A stretch of DNA of 64,000 bases, from contig CAXKWD010000005.1 in the NCBI GenBank assembly GCA_964059195.1, positions 150,875,265 to 150,939,264 on the forward strand, given 5' to 3'. Positions 44,509-55,830 of this stretch are shown piece by piece. Position 1 is the first letter of the stretch, and every line of letters begins with the position of its first letter. This DNA is from Ectobius pallidus. Its lineage: Eukaryota > Arthropoda > Insecta > Blattodea > Ectobiidae. Position numbers and translations under genes: made by a program. A model generated the notes under the pieces. It did not search any database. It saw nothing but the letters and a program-made list of their open reading frames with translations, and was not told the DNA's origin.

Positions 44509-44806
44509 TATGATCTGGCCGTCATTATCATCTTCATCCCATCCTCGCCTTGTTTGGAGTGAGTGTGTGTGTGTGAATGGTGTGTCTCGTCCTATGTGTT
44601 CGTGTTGTCTCGGAGTTGGCCCCGGCATTGGGCTGATCACTCATCCGGGGAGGCCCTCCATGTCCTTGTCTGGTCAAAAAAGTATCTATGTGATCCACAG
44701 ATAATCACTCTCCCGATAGGTCGCGGCCCTTTAAGGCCCGGGCGGCTTGGGTCGCTTAAATTTTAAAAGGGAGAGATAAAACTAAGACAAAGAAAGAAAG
44801 AAATTA
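44509..44806 (-). repeat. dispersed repeat, inverted copy of 38944-39345
   Basis: The minus-strand order matches 38944 onward, with a much shorter GT/CA run (44561-44574). Apparent ORFs on the plus strand are shadows. Confidence 0.8.
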
Positions 44807-45394
44807 ACTCAAGGTTACTTTAACAATTGGAATTGAATAATCTGAGACCAAAATTACAGCTCTAAACTCTTACGTTACTTTGCTTACCCTAAACATGGAA
44901 TGTCCTCGCTTCGTGTTCCGATTCTCAGTAACAGGCAGCAATGAACGGAGATGCGGTTCCAGTTCCCAACATCACGGAAAACCGTATTGTTCGTGAAGGG
45001 AGAGATGACTAGTTTATATCTACCATTCCGAAAATTTCTAAGAAAAATGTGGGTAACAAAATTTAAACAAAATCTTAAGATTTGTTTTCGAAAAATCGTG
45101 AAAAATATGATTTTCTAGATGTGAAATGGAAACAAAATCTTCAGTGCTCTATTAGGAGGAGAAAATTAATAACATGCTTCGTGTCACATCCTATAAGATC
45201 TTAAATCAAATACGAAATAATTAATTAATACGATTTACGAGTTTCAAGCTATGCTATTTACAGATACACACATACCCAGGCATATTTCCGGAAGTTTCAT
45301 TTTGCCCTCAAAAGATCTCATAGAACAAATCCAGCGTACGGGCCTATAAGGCCGTTCGTGCTTTTACTACGCACAAGACAAAGAAAGAGAAATG
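44807..45394. other. unannotated DNA
   Basis: Nothing recognised. Confidence 0.4.
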
Positions 45395-45510
45395 TAACAC
45401 TAATAATACAATACAATATAATATAATAATGCTATACAAAGATGAAGAAAGAAAAAATAGTAATAATAATAGAAGAGATATGAAAATAATAATACAATAC
45501 AATACAGAAC
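45395..45510. repeat. AATA/AATAC-rich simple repeat
   Basis: Imperfect 'aatacaatac' and 'aataataat' runs. They lie on the 3' side of the minus-strand LINE fragment at 45543 and may include its 3' tail. Confidence 0.6.
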
Positions 45511-45542
45511 AATACATAGACAAAGATTACTCCCCCCTTCCC

Positions 45543-45775
45543 TTCCCTCCCATCCTTTTCTACCCTGAGCTATCGGACTTTATACATGAATCTCCCCATC
45601 CCCTCGAATATCGCCATGTGACCTCTTCTAGAGGCAACAAAAGAATCCTCAGATATCGTTGCCTGAGCATCTCAGTGGCTTCACATTCAGAGAGAATATG
45701 CTGTGCTGTCTCATCCTTGTCACATAGTGGGCATATTCTGGCTCCTTGTGTATACATGTTTGGGGATTTCGACTA
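45543..45775 (-). pseudogene. non-LTR retrotransposon ORF2 C-terminal CCHC fragment
   Basis: The minus-strand frame includes CPLCDKDETAQHILSEC (Cys-X2-Cys-X8-His-X4-Cys). That is the spacing of the zinc-knuckle-like motif at the C-terminus of R1/Jockey-type reverse transcriptases. About 65 codons remain before a stop; the RT and endonuclease domains are absent. Confidence 0.75.
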
Positions 45776-47110
45776 ACAAAATAAGAAACAAACATTTAAA
45801 AAAAGAAACAATATGCTCCGAATGGCTATGTTGTCCCAATAGATATCGTCACTAACCACAATGGTCAGCTGGACAATTTCTGTGCCCCCTTTCTTCTTGC
45901 AAAATTCTGAAAATGGGCTTTATTTTCTTATCTAACCTTCCATGATCGTTATTCGATAACAGTAATTTTCCCGCGTGCTCAGATACCGTTACAGTTAGGC
46001 TACCATTACATAAAGCTGCTGTATGTGTTTGCTTTTTATTCTATTATATTTGAAGGAAATCATTCAGATTTCTTCGCAGGTAGGATTACTATTCAGGTCA
46101 AAGCATATTGTTAGTGAGTGAAACAGAAAAAAAGAAACAATAATTAATCCTTAATTAAATGTGCGATACTCAATTTCTCACAGAATATGCAAACTCATTC
46201 CGGACTGCAAAGAAACAGTTAACACAATGATTAGGCCCACAATTTATTTCTTTACAGAATTGTGTTTCTTACAATTTGTTTTCCATAATTTTATTACAAA
46301 TTTAGGAGAAACTACTATATCCCATAGAATATATTATGTATTTAAAGGTAAAACTTGCATGTATCACGTTCTTGAATAGAATTTTGCGATCTTACCCCGG
46401 CAAAACTTTCCTTTAATCCAGTTAATTATCTGATTTATTTTTACACAAAGATTTTCTTCATTTCTATTTAAGGTTTCTGAGTTATAAAATTGCCTTTAAG
46501 GATGCAATAGATTCATGCGAAACAGTATGAGTCCTTACTGGTGAACCCACTCTTTACTAGAAGCAAGAAGTTTACTCCCTTTTCGTAAAAAAATTAAGAT
46601 GCCGGTACCATTAAAAGACAATAAATCGCAGAACACAATAATGTTTTAATTCAACACTCGAAGGATTAATGATGTTTGTAGGTGGAAGTTAATCACTGTT
46701 CACATATTTATGTCTCCTCTTTTACAATTAATGCACCTTTCTCGTTAAATCCCTGACGTTTTAGGTATGCAATAAAAGCTTTGTCTGTAATTTCCTAAAC
46801 CTACGCAATTCTTTGAAGACAATAATATACCACAGCGACTAGCAATTTAGAAATTATTTATTCATTGACAGAATATCCTCTTCATGATTGTGCCTCGATA
46901 AAATGAGCAGATTATTCTACCTCAGGATAGTTTTCATTAAAAGCAGGGAAAAATTTTTGATCGCCTGATCGCCATTGGTGACGAGAATTCTAAGGTGTGC
47001 GACAAAGTTTCGATAAAAAAATTACGATCTTATTTACTTTATTTATTATTTTAGTTTCCGCAATAGAATACAACAAATATGAGTAATAAAATCCACCTTA
47101 TACCCTCAAT
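45776..47110. other. unannotated DNA
   Basis: Nothing recognised apart from 'atccaccttataccctcaat' near 47090, a word also found at 22085 and 22852. Confidence 0.4.
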
Positions 47111-47625
47111 AATAAAATTAGGTAAACTGATGTAACAAAGTGCAGAATGCTTTTGTTTAATCAGTAATAATTGCAAGTGTGATATGCAGAAAATAAGTAA
47201 TTTTTTTAATCGATTTTCGAGTTAAGCTCCAGATCGATTCATTAAGCAGGGCTTACGGAAGAACAAAGGTCTAGTTTGATAAGCATATGTCAAGGAATAA
47301 GTCATAGCTAACTGTATTGCAAATTCGAAAGCCGTATATGAACACTGTAAAACAATAAGGTAACTAATTTGCACTTGATAAATTCTTTCTAATATATTAC
47401 CATAAAATAGTCTCTAAATTGGGCATTACTCCGGTACCGGTTAACCGATTTGGTCCAATATCTATAGGCTTCTTCTCTTGGACGTTATAAATGCATATAC
47501 CAAGTTTCATGAAAATCCGGTAAAGCGTATTTGAGTTATCGTGCGTACAGACACAAAGACGGATATACATTTTCCCGTCTCCCACATGATCTCATAAGTT
47601 AAAGTACCATTCTGGCATTTAATAA
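47111..47625 (-). mobile_element. AAGTGCCAGAATG-family element, compact copy with both ends
   Basis: Left end 'aaaattaggtaaactgatgt', then 'aaagtgcagaatgc'; right end 'accattctggcatttaataa'. One internal unit and a short microsatellite lie between. About 515 bp; this copy defines the minimal family layout. Confidence 0.8.
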
Positions 47626-47748
47626 TGAAGAAATTTATGCGGTGCTTTTGTATGTCGTCAAACGATAAAAATTCACTGAATACAAATTATAGTTTACACT
47701 ATTTACATGGTTAAAAACTTAGTATGTCTATGACCACGGGAAGTCATG

Positions 47749-48030
47749 TTATGCCGCGCTTACCTGAGCCCGCCATTCAACCCTATTCTCTTCTAACTCC
47801 ATGCAGCCATCACTCTCAAATCCCACTTCTCTTAAATTTATCCTAATATTGTCCTCCCACCAACGTCTAGGTCTTCCAAGTGGTCTTTCCCCTTCGGGTC
47901 TCCCAGTCAATATTTTTGAGATATGTCTTTCCTCCTCCATGCGCGCAACACGTGCAGCCCATTTCATCCTCCGTGATTTAATTACCCTTACTGTATCCAG
48001 TGACGAGTATTGTCATGGAGCTTGTCGTTA
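47749..48030 (-). pseudogene. non-LTR retrotransposon ORF2 C-terminus (RTE-like, tentative)
   Basis: The best-preserved copy: the minus-strand frame (47749-47967) starts MKWAARVARMEEE, continues with GRPEGERPLGRPRRWWEDNI, and ends WRAQVSAA. This tail is typical of arthropod endonuclease/reverse-transcriptase retrotransposons. The catalytic domains are absent and the usual 3' tail is cut off on this side. Confidence 0.8.
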
Positions 48031-48361
48031 TGTAGTTTTCTCCAGTCCCCATTTTGCTGTTTGTTACAACCGTTAAAACGTAGGCCTACAATTAGTTGAA
48101 ATACTTCTAATATATTTAGTTTGCTTTAACATTCTTATACAAATTAGTTGGTGCCATGCAAAAAGTATAAATTTGAAATTAGTATGTTTTTAATGGGATG
48201 TATTTAAGTGGAAGTGCTTTTATTTAATTATTTTAAAAATATTTATATGCTGTATTATTTGTATGTAAAGAATAAGTAGGGGAGGGGTAATTCTTTATAC
48301 TTCCAAAAGGCTGTAGTGTTCTAGCGTAACAATAACGGTTACTAAAATTATTGGTTTGACT

Positions 48362-48680
48362 CATAGGCGTAACCAGGCCGACCATATGGGGGGGGGGTTA
48401 TAACATCCGCGGGGTCTGGGGGAGAGGGGGGTCCGGGGGTCCTCCCCCGGAAAATTTTAAAAATTAAGATGCAAAATAACGTGTTTTAAGCTTCCGGGGC
48501 TCCTCCCCCGGAAAATTTTAAAAATTAAGACGCAAAATAACGAGTTTTAAGCTTCCCACACTTTATACTTGTATTAAGTAATTTATGGGGAGACTTAAAA
48601 AAATGATACAATTTTCCTTTTTTTAATCAATGGGGGGGGGTTCAAACCCCCAAACCCCCCCCCCCCTCGGTACGCCTATG
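48362..48680. mobile_element. CATAGGCGTA-type element with 8-bp TSD
   Basis: Termini CATAGGCGTA and TACGCCTATG, flanked by a perfect gtttgact at 48354-48361 and 48681-48688. The 8-bp TSD suggests hAT. The interior holds G-runs at the left, C-runs at the right and two copies of the about-60-bp CCGGGGG-type unit (from about 48432 and 48494). Confidence 0.9.
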
Positions 48681-48688
48681 GTTTGACT

Positions 48689-49311
48689 ACTGCTTTCGGA
48701 TTTTAAATTCTATGCCTTGTCTTAAAACCACAACAGTCAGGAATTGATAGCGAAGACAGCTACAGCATATTTCACAGCTTGAAAGCTGAATTCGCAATCC
48801 CTAGATTACACGGTATATGCATTATAGCCTACTGTATTTTCGACGGTGTGAACGAGCTTCAAGAAAGGGGGAATTCATTGTCCATTTGATGTGTTAAGTG
48901 TCTTTTCATAGGCCGTGCAGACTCTTAGCGTTCCTATAGTTTTAGGGTCCAACATTTTTGACATTCCGTTCATGGACAACAATAATAAACGGTTCTGTTT
49001 TATCTGGCAGAGTTAAGGCCCTAAGGACTTCTCTTGCCACTCAACCAGATACAGAAAATTACATTACATCGTTCAAATAATTATTTTACAATCATTTCAA
49101 TAAATTAGGCGTACACTAATACCTTTAAACAATTAATACAATAATATTTTAATTTGAATACTGGTATAATAATATGAGATATAGAAAAGAAATGAAAATA
49201 AATATAATATAGGCTATACAGAGATCACAGAAGTAAAGAAATAATAAAAGGAATGATAATAATTAAATAATATTAATAATAGTAATAATATACTAATAAT
49301 GTTCAAGTTAA
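48689..49311. other. unannotated DNA
   Basis: Nothing recognised; AATA-rich near 49190-49310. Confidence 0.4.
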
Positions 49312-49531
49312 TGAAGGTTGTCAACCTTATTCGTCGGCCGCCTTTAACACCCTCCCCCAAAGGATTGCTTGGTAATCAATTCTGTCGAAGGCAGAGTCGA
49401 TCCCGGAGTTATATAGTCACCAGGAAGATTAAGCCAATTTAATTTCGATTAAAAGTACAAACCTCATCGAGGATCGAACCCGCGATCTTCCGGTTTGTAA
49501 TGTTGTACCTCGACCAACCAATTGCGCTTCA
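49312..49531 (-). mobile_element. tRNA-derived SINE, diverged copy of the 4180/5280 family
   Basis: Shares 'ggtcgcgggttcgat'-equivalent B box (minus strand), 'cctcatcgaggatcgaaccc' and 'ccggccgcctttaacac'-like blocks with the young copies, but has many substitutions and no TSD. Confidence 0.75.
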
Positions 49532-49660
49532 GACTATCTAACATAATTTAATAATTGGTTGAAACTGCAGGAAATTTCTCAGTACAATATTAAGCTATAG
49601 CGCGAGTTTAAAACCCCTTCACTGCTTTCATAATGGTTGGCACGTAAGACGAAGTCCATA

Positions 49661-49733
49661 GCCCGGCTAGCTCAGTCGGTAGAGCACGAGACTCTTAATC
49701 TCGGGGTCGTGGGTTCGAGCCCCACGTTGGGCG
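49661..49733 (+). tRNA. tRNA-Lys (anticodon CTT)
   Basis: 73-nt cloverleaf. Acceptor GCCCGGC pairs with GTTGGGC (two G-T pairs) and the discriminator is G. The D-arm contains TAGCTCAGTCGGTAGAGC (A box). Anticodon stem CGAGA/TCTCG encloses loop CTCTTAA, with anticodon CTT at 49694-49696. The T-arm carries GGTTCGAGCCC (B box). No intron, and no CCA encoded, as expected in eukaryotes. A run of ten T follows at 49738-49747 and would stop pol III. Nothing is mutated, so the gene is probably functional; it decodes AAG. Confidence 0.96.
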
Positions 49734-49737
49734 AATA

Positions 49738-49747
49738 TTTTTTTTTT
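49738..49747 (+). terminator. pol III T-run terminator of tRNA-Lys
   Basis: Ten consecutive T, four bases after the tRNA 3' end. Confidence 0.85.
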
Positions 49748-51004
49748 ATCATTATTCACCTTCATTCTTCATCTGTTTTATTAAAAAGTATAATCAATTT
49801 ATAAAGGGAAATAAACCGTGTAGATAGCTGAAGAAGAAAATTATATGCAAGGACTCGTGGTAAATATTATGTGGTTTGTAGAATCATATACAAACTGTTA
49901 TTTCTCAGTCATAATTTCTATGACGCGACATCCCATGGCGGGACAAAGCTTTTCATCTACATCATAGAAATAAATTATGTAAAAATATTGCACAAGAAAA
50001 TAAGATCTGAATTATTAATATTTTTAGGTAAAAGAAAGATACCTACACTTTTCTAAAAACTAATATAAAACATTCAGGTAGATAGATATAGCTGTAATAG
50101 AAATTCGCCTTACAGAATCACACACACATTAACTGAGTCTTCAATATTATTAAGTCAGGCTTTTCTGAGTTGTCCTGCAAGACTTTTCGAGAAACCGGCC
50201 AGTTCATTACCGGTATTTCTGTTTTCCTTTTACACAAATTGAGTACGTAAGAGTTCCTACTATATTAGATGACATGTTCTCAGCAAAATGGACGGAAATG
50301 CCAGGCAACAAGAATACGAAACTCAGAGATCATCTTCATGGCACTACAGACGTGTTGATGAAGAAAGCTCATCAATTAGCAGGTTTGTCCTCACTTCCTG
50401 TGCAGCAACTAATGCGGGTGTTGCTGGCAACTTTCAATTGTACTGATATACTCACGCCTACATGGCGATGAAAATTAATGATACAGGTATTTTCACCATC
50501 TTTATTGTACGAGTTAACTCCTATTCCTATTTGAATTCCTATGTTTTATTTTATTTATTTCTTCTCTTATTTTATGGGTTCTCATACGCTAGAAAATATT
50601 ATTATTTTTTTTATCGTTTCAAGTGATAGAAGTCTGCTTTTCTGTACACAATTCAACATCTTCAGGCAAAAATTATATTTAATAATGGTATTATTAAAAT
50701 TTGATAAAGCTGTGGAAGTTCAGTACAAGTGCATGTCATAACGTTTATCAGTTTATACGATAGTTTAAATTTACATGACAAAAAACGTAGTATCTCAAAA
50801 ACCATTTGTATGATTACACGCTAATTTTAAAAACAGTTGTCTTTTGTATTGATGTACAAAGAATGAACCTTAAGGTTAAGATTTGTTTAAAAGTGATTAA
50901 CTGGGAAATTAGAAAATCTTTGAAAATAAAGTAAAAATTGTAAAGAAAATATAAAAAATCTAGATTTAATACTAAGGCAGATAGAATGCTCACAGAAGGC
51001 ATAT
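49748..51004. other. unannotated AT-rich DNA
   Basis: Several 60-66 codon ORFs (e.g. 50274-50471) lack recognisable motifs; none is called. Confidence 0.4.
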
Positions 51005-51775
51005 ATCGGACCCGGTTACAATTTCGAATCGATTATGATCCGAATCGTTTTACATCCGTATACGATACGGGCCCAATCCGGTATCAATATATATTTGATC
51101 CGGTTTCGATGCGGATCTAATCCGGTTTCGGATCGGTTTCGAAACGGTACAAACCGATTTCGAATCGGTTTCAAACCGGTTTCGAATCGGGTTTAAATAG
51201 GTTTCGAATCGGTTTCAAACCGGTTTAGAATCAGCATCAAACAGATTCCGAATCTGTTTACATCCGGGTACGATCCAGACCCAATCCGGTTTTGATGCGG
51301 ATACAATCCTGTTTCGGATCGATTTCAAACCAGTTTCGAATCGGTTTCAAACCGGTTTCCAATCTGGTTTTGATCCCGATCGGACCGGTTACATTTTCGA
51401 ATCGATTTTGATCCGAATCGTTTCAGGTCCGGGTTCGATTTCGGACCCGAACCGGTATCAACATATATCCGATCCGGTTTTGATGCGAAGCCAATCCAGT
51501 TTCGGTTAGGTTTTTCATAGGTTTTGAATCGTATTCAAACGGGTTTCCTATCTCGCTTTCAAACCGGTTTTGAATCCGATAAATACGGTTGCGGATCGAT
51601 TTAAAACCAGTTTCCGATCGGTTCTAACCGGTTTACAATCCGGTTTTGATCCCAATCGGACCTGGTTTCAATTACGAATCGATTTTGATCCGAATCAGAT
51701 CCGGGTTCGATTCGGACCCATCCGGTATTAACATATATCCGATCCGGTTTTGATGCGAATCCAATCCAGTTTCCT
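51005..51775. repeat. degenerate CGGTTTCGAAT-based satellite with higher-order units
   Basis: A motif of about 11-12 bp (aaccggttt / tcgaatcggttt) recurs throughout with many substitutions. A longer unit containing 'cgaatcgattttgatccgaa' begins near 51029, 51395 and 51676, and 'atatatccgatccggttttg' recurs near 51089, 51466 and 51735. CpG-rich against an AT-rich background. It ends abruptly at 51775. Confidence 0.88.
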
Positions 51776-52073
51776 CGGGACCCTCTGCAATAAGAGTATT
51801 GAAAAATTTTAAATCACAATTTAGAACATGTAATAGCTAGTAAAAAGACCTGCATATAAAGCTCATATTTCAAGACGCGCACAAATTATTCTTTTTAAAA
51901 TATAAGATTTTAGGTTTAGTTATATTTTTGTTTGGCTGAAACATGTTGTTCATAGTGATCATCCTAGTTATATCCTTATTTACAAGTTATTATAAGTAAC
52001 ATTTATAAAATATAATAGGAATTAAAATTTCCACCTTATTTATAAAATGAACAACATTATCCAATACGATCAG

Positions 52074-52677
52074 CAGTGGCTTAACGGAGAAAGGTTGCAA
52101 AGTTTAATTTGGATCCCCTGACTAAACAATTCATGTTCAAGCATATGGGTTCAGTAGCATGCCTTCGGCCACGGTAAATATTAAATTTGGTAGGTTGACA
52201 GGACCTGGAGGTATATATAAAATCTGCCTGTATTATATTTATTATTACTGCCAGATTAACATATATAATTATTATATTAATAATCTAGAAATGGCTCTGC
52301 CTAACAGACTTTAATAGTAACTTATGTTCAAACCAGTATTTTGTCTAGTATCACACCAAGATATCGAACTTGATATCAACAAAATTTAACTCATTTCCGA
52401 ACAGTACAAGCCTCCTGATCGTTTTTTTAAATTTTTTTAATTTTAATTTTTATTTGGTATAATGGGTGAAAATTATTGTTTCTCTTTTGTCTGGCTTTAC
52501 TTGTTTTATCCACAGGAGTAACCATCTTTCAATTAAGTGACCTTTTTCTCGTTTACTGCTTTGCACCATTACGACAATCTATTTACATTCCTGTTTTTCC
52601 CGGTTTTCATTTTGGGCCCCTAAGACTCCGGCGATCCCCGCGTCGCAGGGTCTGCGGGACCTTTAGTTAAGCCACTG
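52074..52677. mobile_element. hAT-like element, imperfect TSD
   Basis: Termini CAGTGGCTTAAC and GTTAAGCCACTG. The flanks acgatcag (left) and acgattaa (right) agree at the first five of eight positions, consistent with a decayed 8-bp TSD. The right end is GC-rich ('gatccccgcgtcgcagggtc'). Confidence 0.7.
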
Positions 52678-53391
52678 ACGATTAATCCTGGACAGCATTT
52701 TCTTAAACCCTATAAATTTCAAGGTGTTCACTTCGTACAATAGGTAATATATTCCCTGATTATAACAGAGGAAACGACCCGAGAGAGCGTTATATTATGC
52801 TGCTCACTCGATACGAACTGTGCGATCTGAGCTATAAAATGGACGTTTCAAAGGAACAATAAGCTCCATAAAACTCTGTACAGCTTGATTCTCTGCATAC
52901 GTTTATACAAGAATTAAACCAAAGCCCCTGAAACGTAATATTTTCCCGCAGTACTTTAACTTGCCATCTAGAAGCTTATTGTGCTTGAGGTTTCAAATAG
53001 ATAACGTCTTGGTATTGTAATGTAAAATCAGATATTTTATTGTAGCATCAGGATTATTGTTAAGTTTCTTCATTCATAAACTATTTCACTGGGACTTTAT
53101 GCCAGGTCAAACCAATTTCAATCTCTACATACAGGGTGAAACAGTTGGTAGGCACTGGTTCTATTCCCAAGATCACAAGTAGGTCCCGGTTCAGGCTGAT
53201 ATTATTTATGCAAATGTAGCTGGGACAGTACAACGTCTGCAGATTTACACGCATTTAAAAGAACTGCGGGATAAAATTCCGATACAATGACGACGATTAT
53301 GGGTCTAAGTAGACATTCCCCTTCACACCCGCCGATAATAACCATAAGAACCAACGAACTCGTTCATAAACATCCTCCCTAGTGTTATTCC
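52678..53391. other. unannotated DNA
   Basis: Nothing recognised. Confidence 0.4.
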
Positions 53392-53690
53392 TAGGGCAAG
53401 GCATTTGACGAAGCTCGATTATATACAAATGTGTATAACGAAATAATTGAATAAATAAGGACAAATTGTTTTTGCATTTTTCTTTTGCTTTATTTTACAT
53501 TAATCGTCATTTTAAAGAGATATATCATTTTCTGGTAATTTTTAGGTCCTTTCGGCATTTTTTGGTCATGTTTCAGTGGAGGCAGAGAGGAGCTTTTCCA
53601 CGTACAAGTCGTTACTTTCAGACAACAGACAATCGTTTTCATTTGAGAATCTAGGCCAAGTCTTCATAGTTCATTTTAATTCAGGTTTTT
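53392..53690 (+). mobile_element. hAT-like family 2, left-end fragment
   Basis: Starts TAGGGCAAGGCATTTGA and follows 21345-21660 closely ('gaggagcttttccatgtac'-like, 'cagacaatcgtttt'). It stops near 53690 without the right terminus. Confidence 0.8.
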
Positions 53691-54142
53691 GCTGTCTCCT
53701 GTATAATCTTCAAAAAGACACTTAGAACCTATGCAATTTACACTTCTCAATTAACAAAATACATTACCGGTATATCATCATATAAGTCATTTGAGTTATC
53801 TATGTAAGAAACCGTTGTATATCACACGTGGCTTAATCTTTTCGCTGCTACTAGCGTATAAATTCGTCAATTCAAAACATTGTTTAAAAGGAGAAATATA
53901 CGATTACAATTTAGTGGAGTAATATTATGTGTAAAATATGAGGATTTTTATTATTTCATTAACATTGGGATCCAGGGAAACTAGATATTTTACTGACATT
54001 TTCCTCATTGATTTCAAACGTAGTATCCACTGATGTTATCACCTGATGAATACTTATATTGATATATAAATTCAACTTTGTAAAGGATAACAGATTTTTA
54101 CAAACTCGAGTTTCGCGCATTCTTGTGAAATCATCTCACAAA
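53691..54142. other. unannotated DNA
   Basis: Nothing recognised. Confidence 0.4.
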
Positions 54143-54260
54143 ACAATAAAATCAGGTAAACTGATATAACGAAGTGCCAGAATGTTTTTGTTGAATTAAT
54201 TATAATTGCAATTATGGTATGCAGAAAATATATATATATTTTAAATCAGATTAACATCGA
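54143..54260. mobile_element. AAGTGCCAGAATG-family end fragment
   Basis: 'aataaaatcaggtaaactga', then 'gaagtgccagaatg'; similarity is lost after about 110 bp. Confidence 0.65.
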
Positions 54261-54334
54261 TCAGCGTCAGCAGAACTAAGATTTGTGATGTTTTGACAAT
54301 AGCGCACTCACATAAAAATTAAAAAAAAATCCAT

Positions 54335-54420
54335 GTCAAATCAGCCGGCTCCGGGATTTGATCCAGGGACCTCCAGAATACGAGTCCAAGACGTTACCAT
54401 TTAGCCAACTTAGTCAGTTT
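54335..54420 (-). mobile_element. SINE head fragment
   Basis: 'ggctccgggatttgatccag' and 'ctccagaatacgagtcca' parallel 29355-29405. Tail and body are missing. Confidence 0.5.
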
Positions 54421-54439
54421 GGCGGTTTAGTTTGATGAT

Positions 54440-54676
54440 ATGAATCTGATTTGATAAATTCAAGTAATTTTCAGAAATTATATAATTTTTCAAGGGAAGG
54501 AATGGTTTGTTGGATTTTTATTGTTTGCGATATTTCCGGGGTTAAAATACCAATATTTTACAGCTGGTGCCCGCGGCTTCGCCGCCATTATTAATTGACT
54601 CCAGGATTTTTAAGAAATTTACACTGGCAGTTTATTAAAAATGTTTGTGGTTCAGAGCTATGAAAATTTTAAGTAA
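54440..54676 (+). repeat. dispersed repeat, inverted partner of 18395-18650
   Basis: Contains 'ggtgcccgcggcttcgccgc' and 'tgtggttcagagctatgaaa'. It runs directly into the next element at 54677. Confidence 0.6.
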
Positions 54677-55650
54677 AAATAAAATCAGGTAAACTGATAT
54701 AACCAAGTGCCAGTATGTTTTTTTTTTTTAATCAGTGATACACGCAATTATGATAGGCCCATGCATAAAAGTTATTTTTGTAATAGATGTCCGAGTTAAC
54801 TCCAAAAACAAAATGTGCCGGCAATAATAATAATGATGCAATAGACCTACGATTCGCTGATATCTCTGTTTCAATTTAAAGCAGCCTTAAAGGTTATGAA
54901 TGAATAATAAGCATATGAAATCTATCTGTCAGGAATTACATTAGGTATATTGCTGCACAGGAACGATAAGAAAAATACTCACAGTAAAATGTAGCCTAAT
55001 GTAAATATCGGTAGAAACAAATCAATGAAGGCTGCTAACAATATGAATAAACGATTGGCAATTTGTTACGTTTTTTTAATAAGCTTACATTGTGGGCCTT
55101 GACAGAATATTGATTACAAAATTAATATTGATATACGCGTTACTTCGGTACCGATCAACCGATTTGGCCCTAATTCAATAGGCTTGTACCCAAAAACGTA
55201 ATAAATTCGTATACCAAGTTTCAAGAAAATCCGATAAAGCGTATTTGAGTTATCCACGCCTTTGTGATATATTACCATAAAAAGGCACTAAATTGGGCAT
55301 TATTCCGGTACCGCCCAACCGATCTGGTCCAATATCAATAGACATCTTCCCATGGACATTATAAATAGGTATTCCAAGTTTCATGAAAATCCGATAAAGC
55401 GTATGTGAGTTATGGCGCCTTTAAAATATACACTAAATTGGGTTTTACTCCGGTACCGGTGAACCGATTTGGTCCAATTTCAATAGGGTTCTTCCCATGG
55501 ACATTATAAACGCGTATACCAAGTTTCATTAAAATTCGATAAAGCGTATTTGAGTTAGAGCGCGTACAGACACACGGACGGACGGACGGACGGACAGACA
55601 TTTTTCGTCCCCCACACAATCTCATAAAGTACCATACTGGCACTTAATAA
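54677..55650 (-). mobile_element. AAGTGCCAGAATG-family element, longest copy
   Basis: Both ends are present ('aaataaaatcaggtaaactg' at left, 'accatactggcacttaataa' at right). Three internal units of about 145-162 bp begin near 55145, 55307 and 55452, followed by a (GGAC)n stretch at 55573-55598. A stretch at about 54800-55120 is unrelated to the other copies. The last unit's minus-strand frame (55410-55643) includes MKLGIRVYNVHGKNPIEIGP. Confidence 0.8.
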
Positions 55651-55830
55651 AATTAGAATAGGCCTATTTGCTCATTGTATTCATTTCACTTAGGCCTTAT
55701 ATAGTAAAGAAACTGTTTTCCTAATTTTGTACTATTCGTGAAAGTTTCGCTTATTGGTTGGCCTCGAGCCAATCAAAATTCTTCGAATTGTCGGAGAACG
55801 AAGATTACATTATAATAGATGTAGGCCTAC

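Noticed and set aside
45429..45776. 115-codon plus-strand ORF
   Set aside because: Antisense of the LINE CCHC fragment plus an AATAC microsatellite.
47801..48076. 91-codon plus-strand ORF
   Set aside because: Antisense of the LINE ORF2 tail at 47749.
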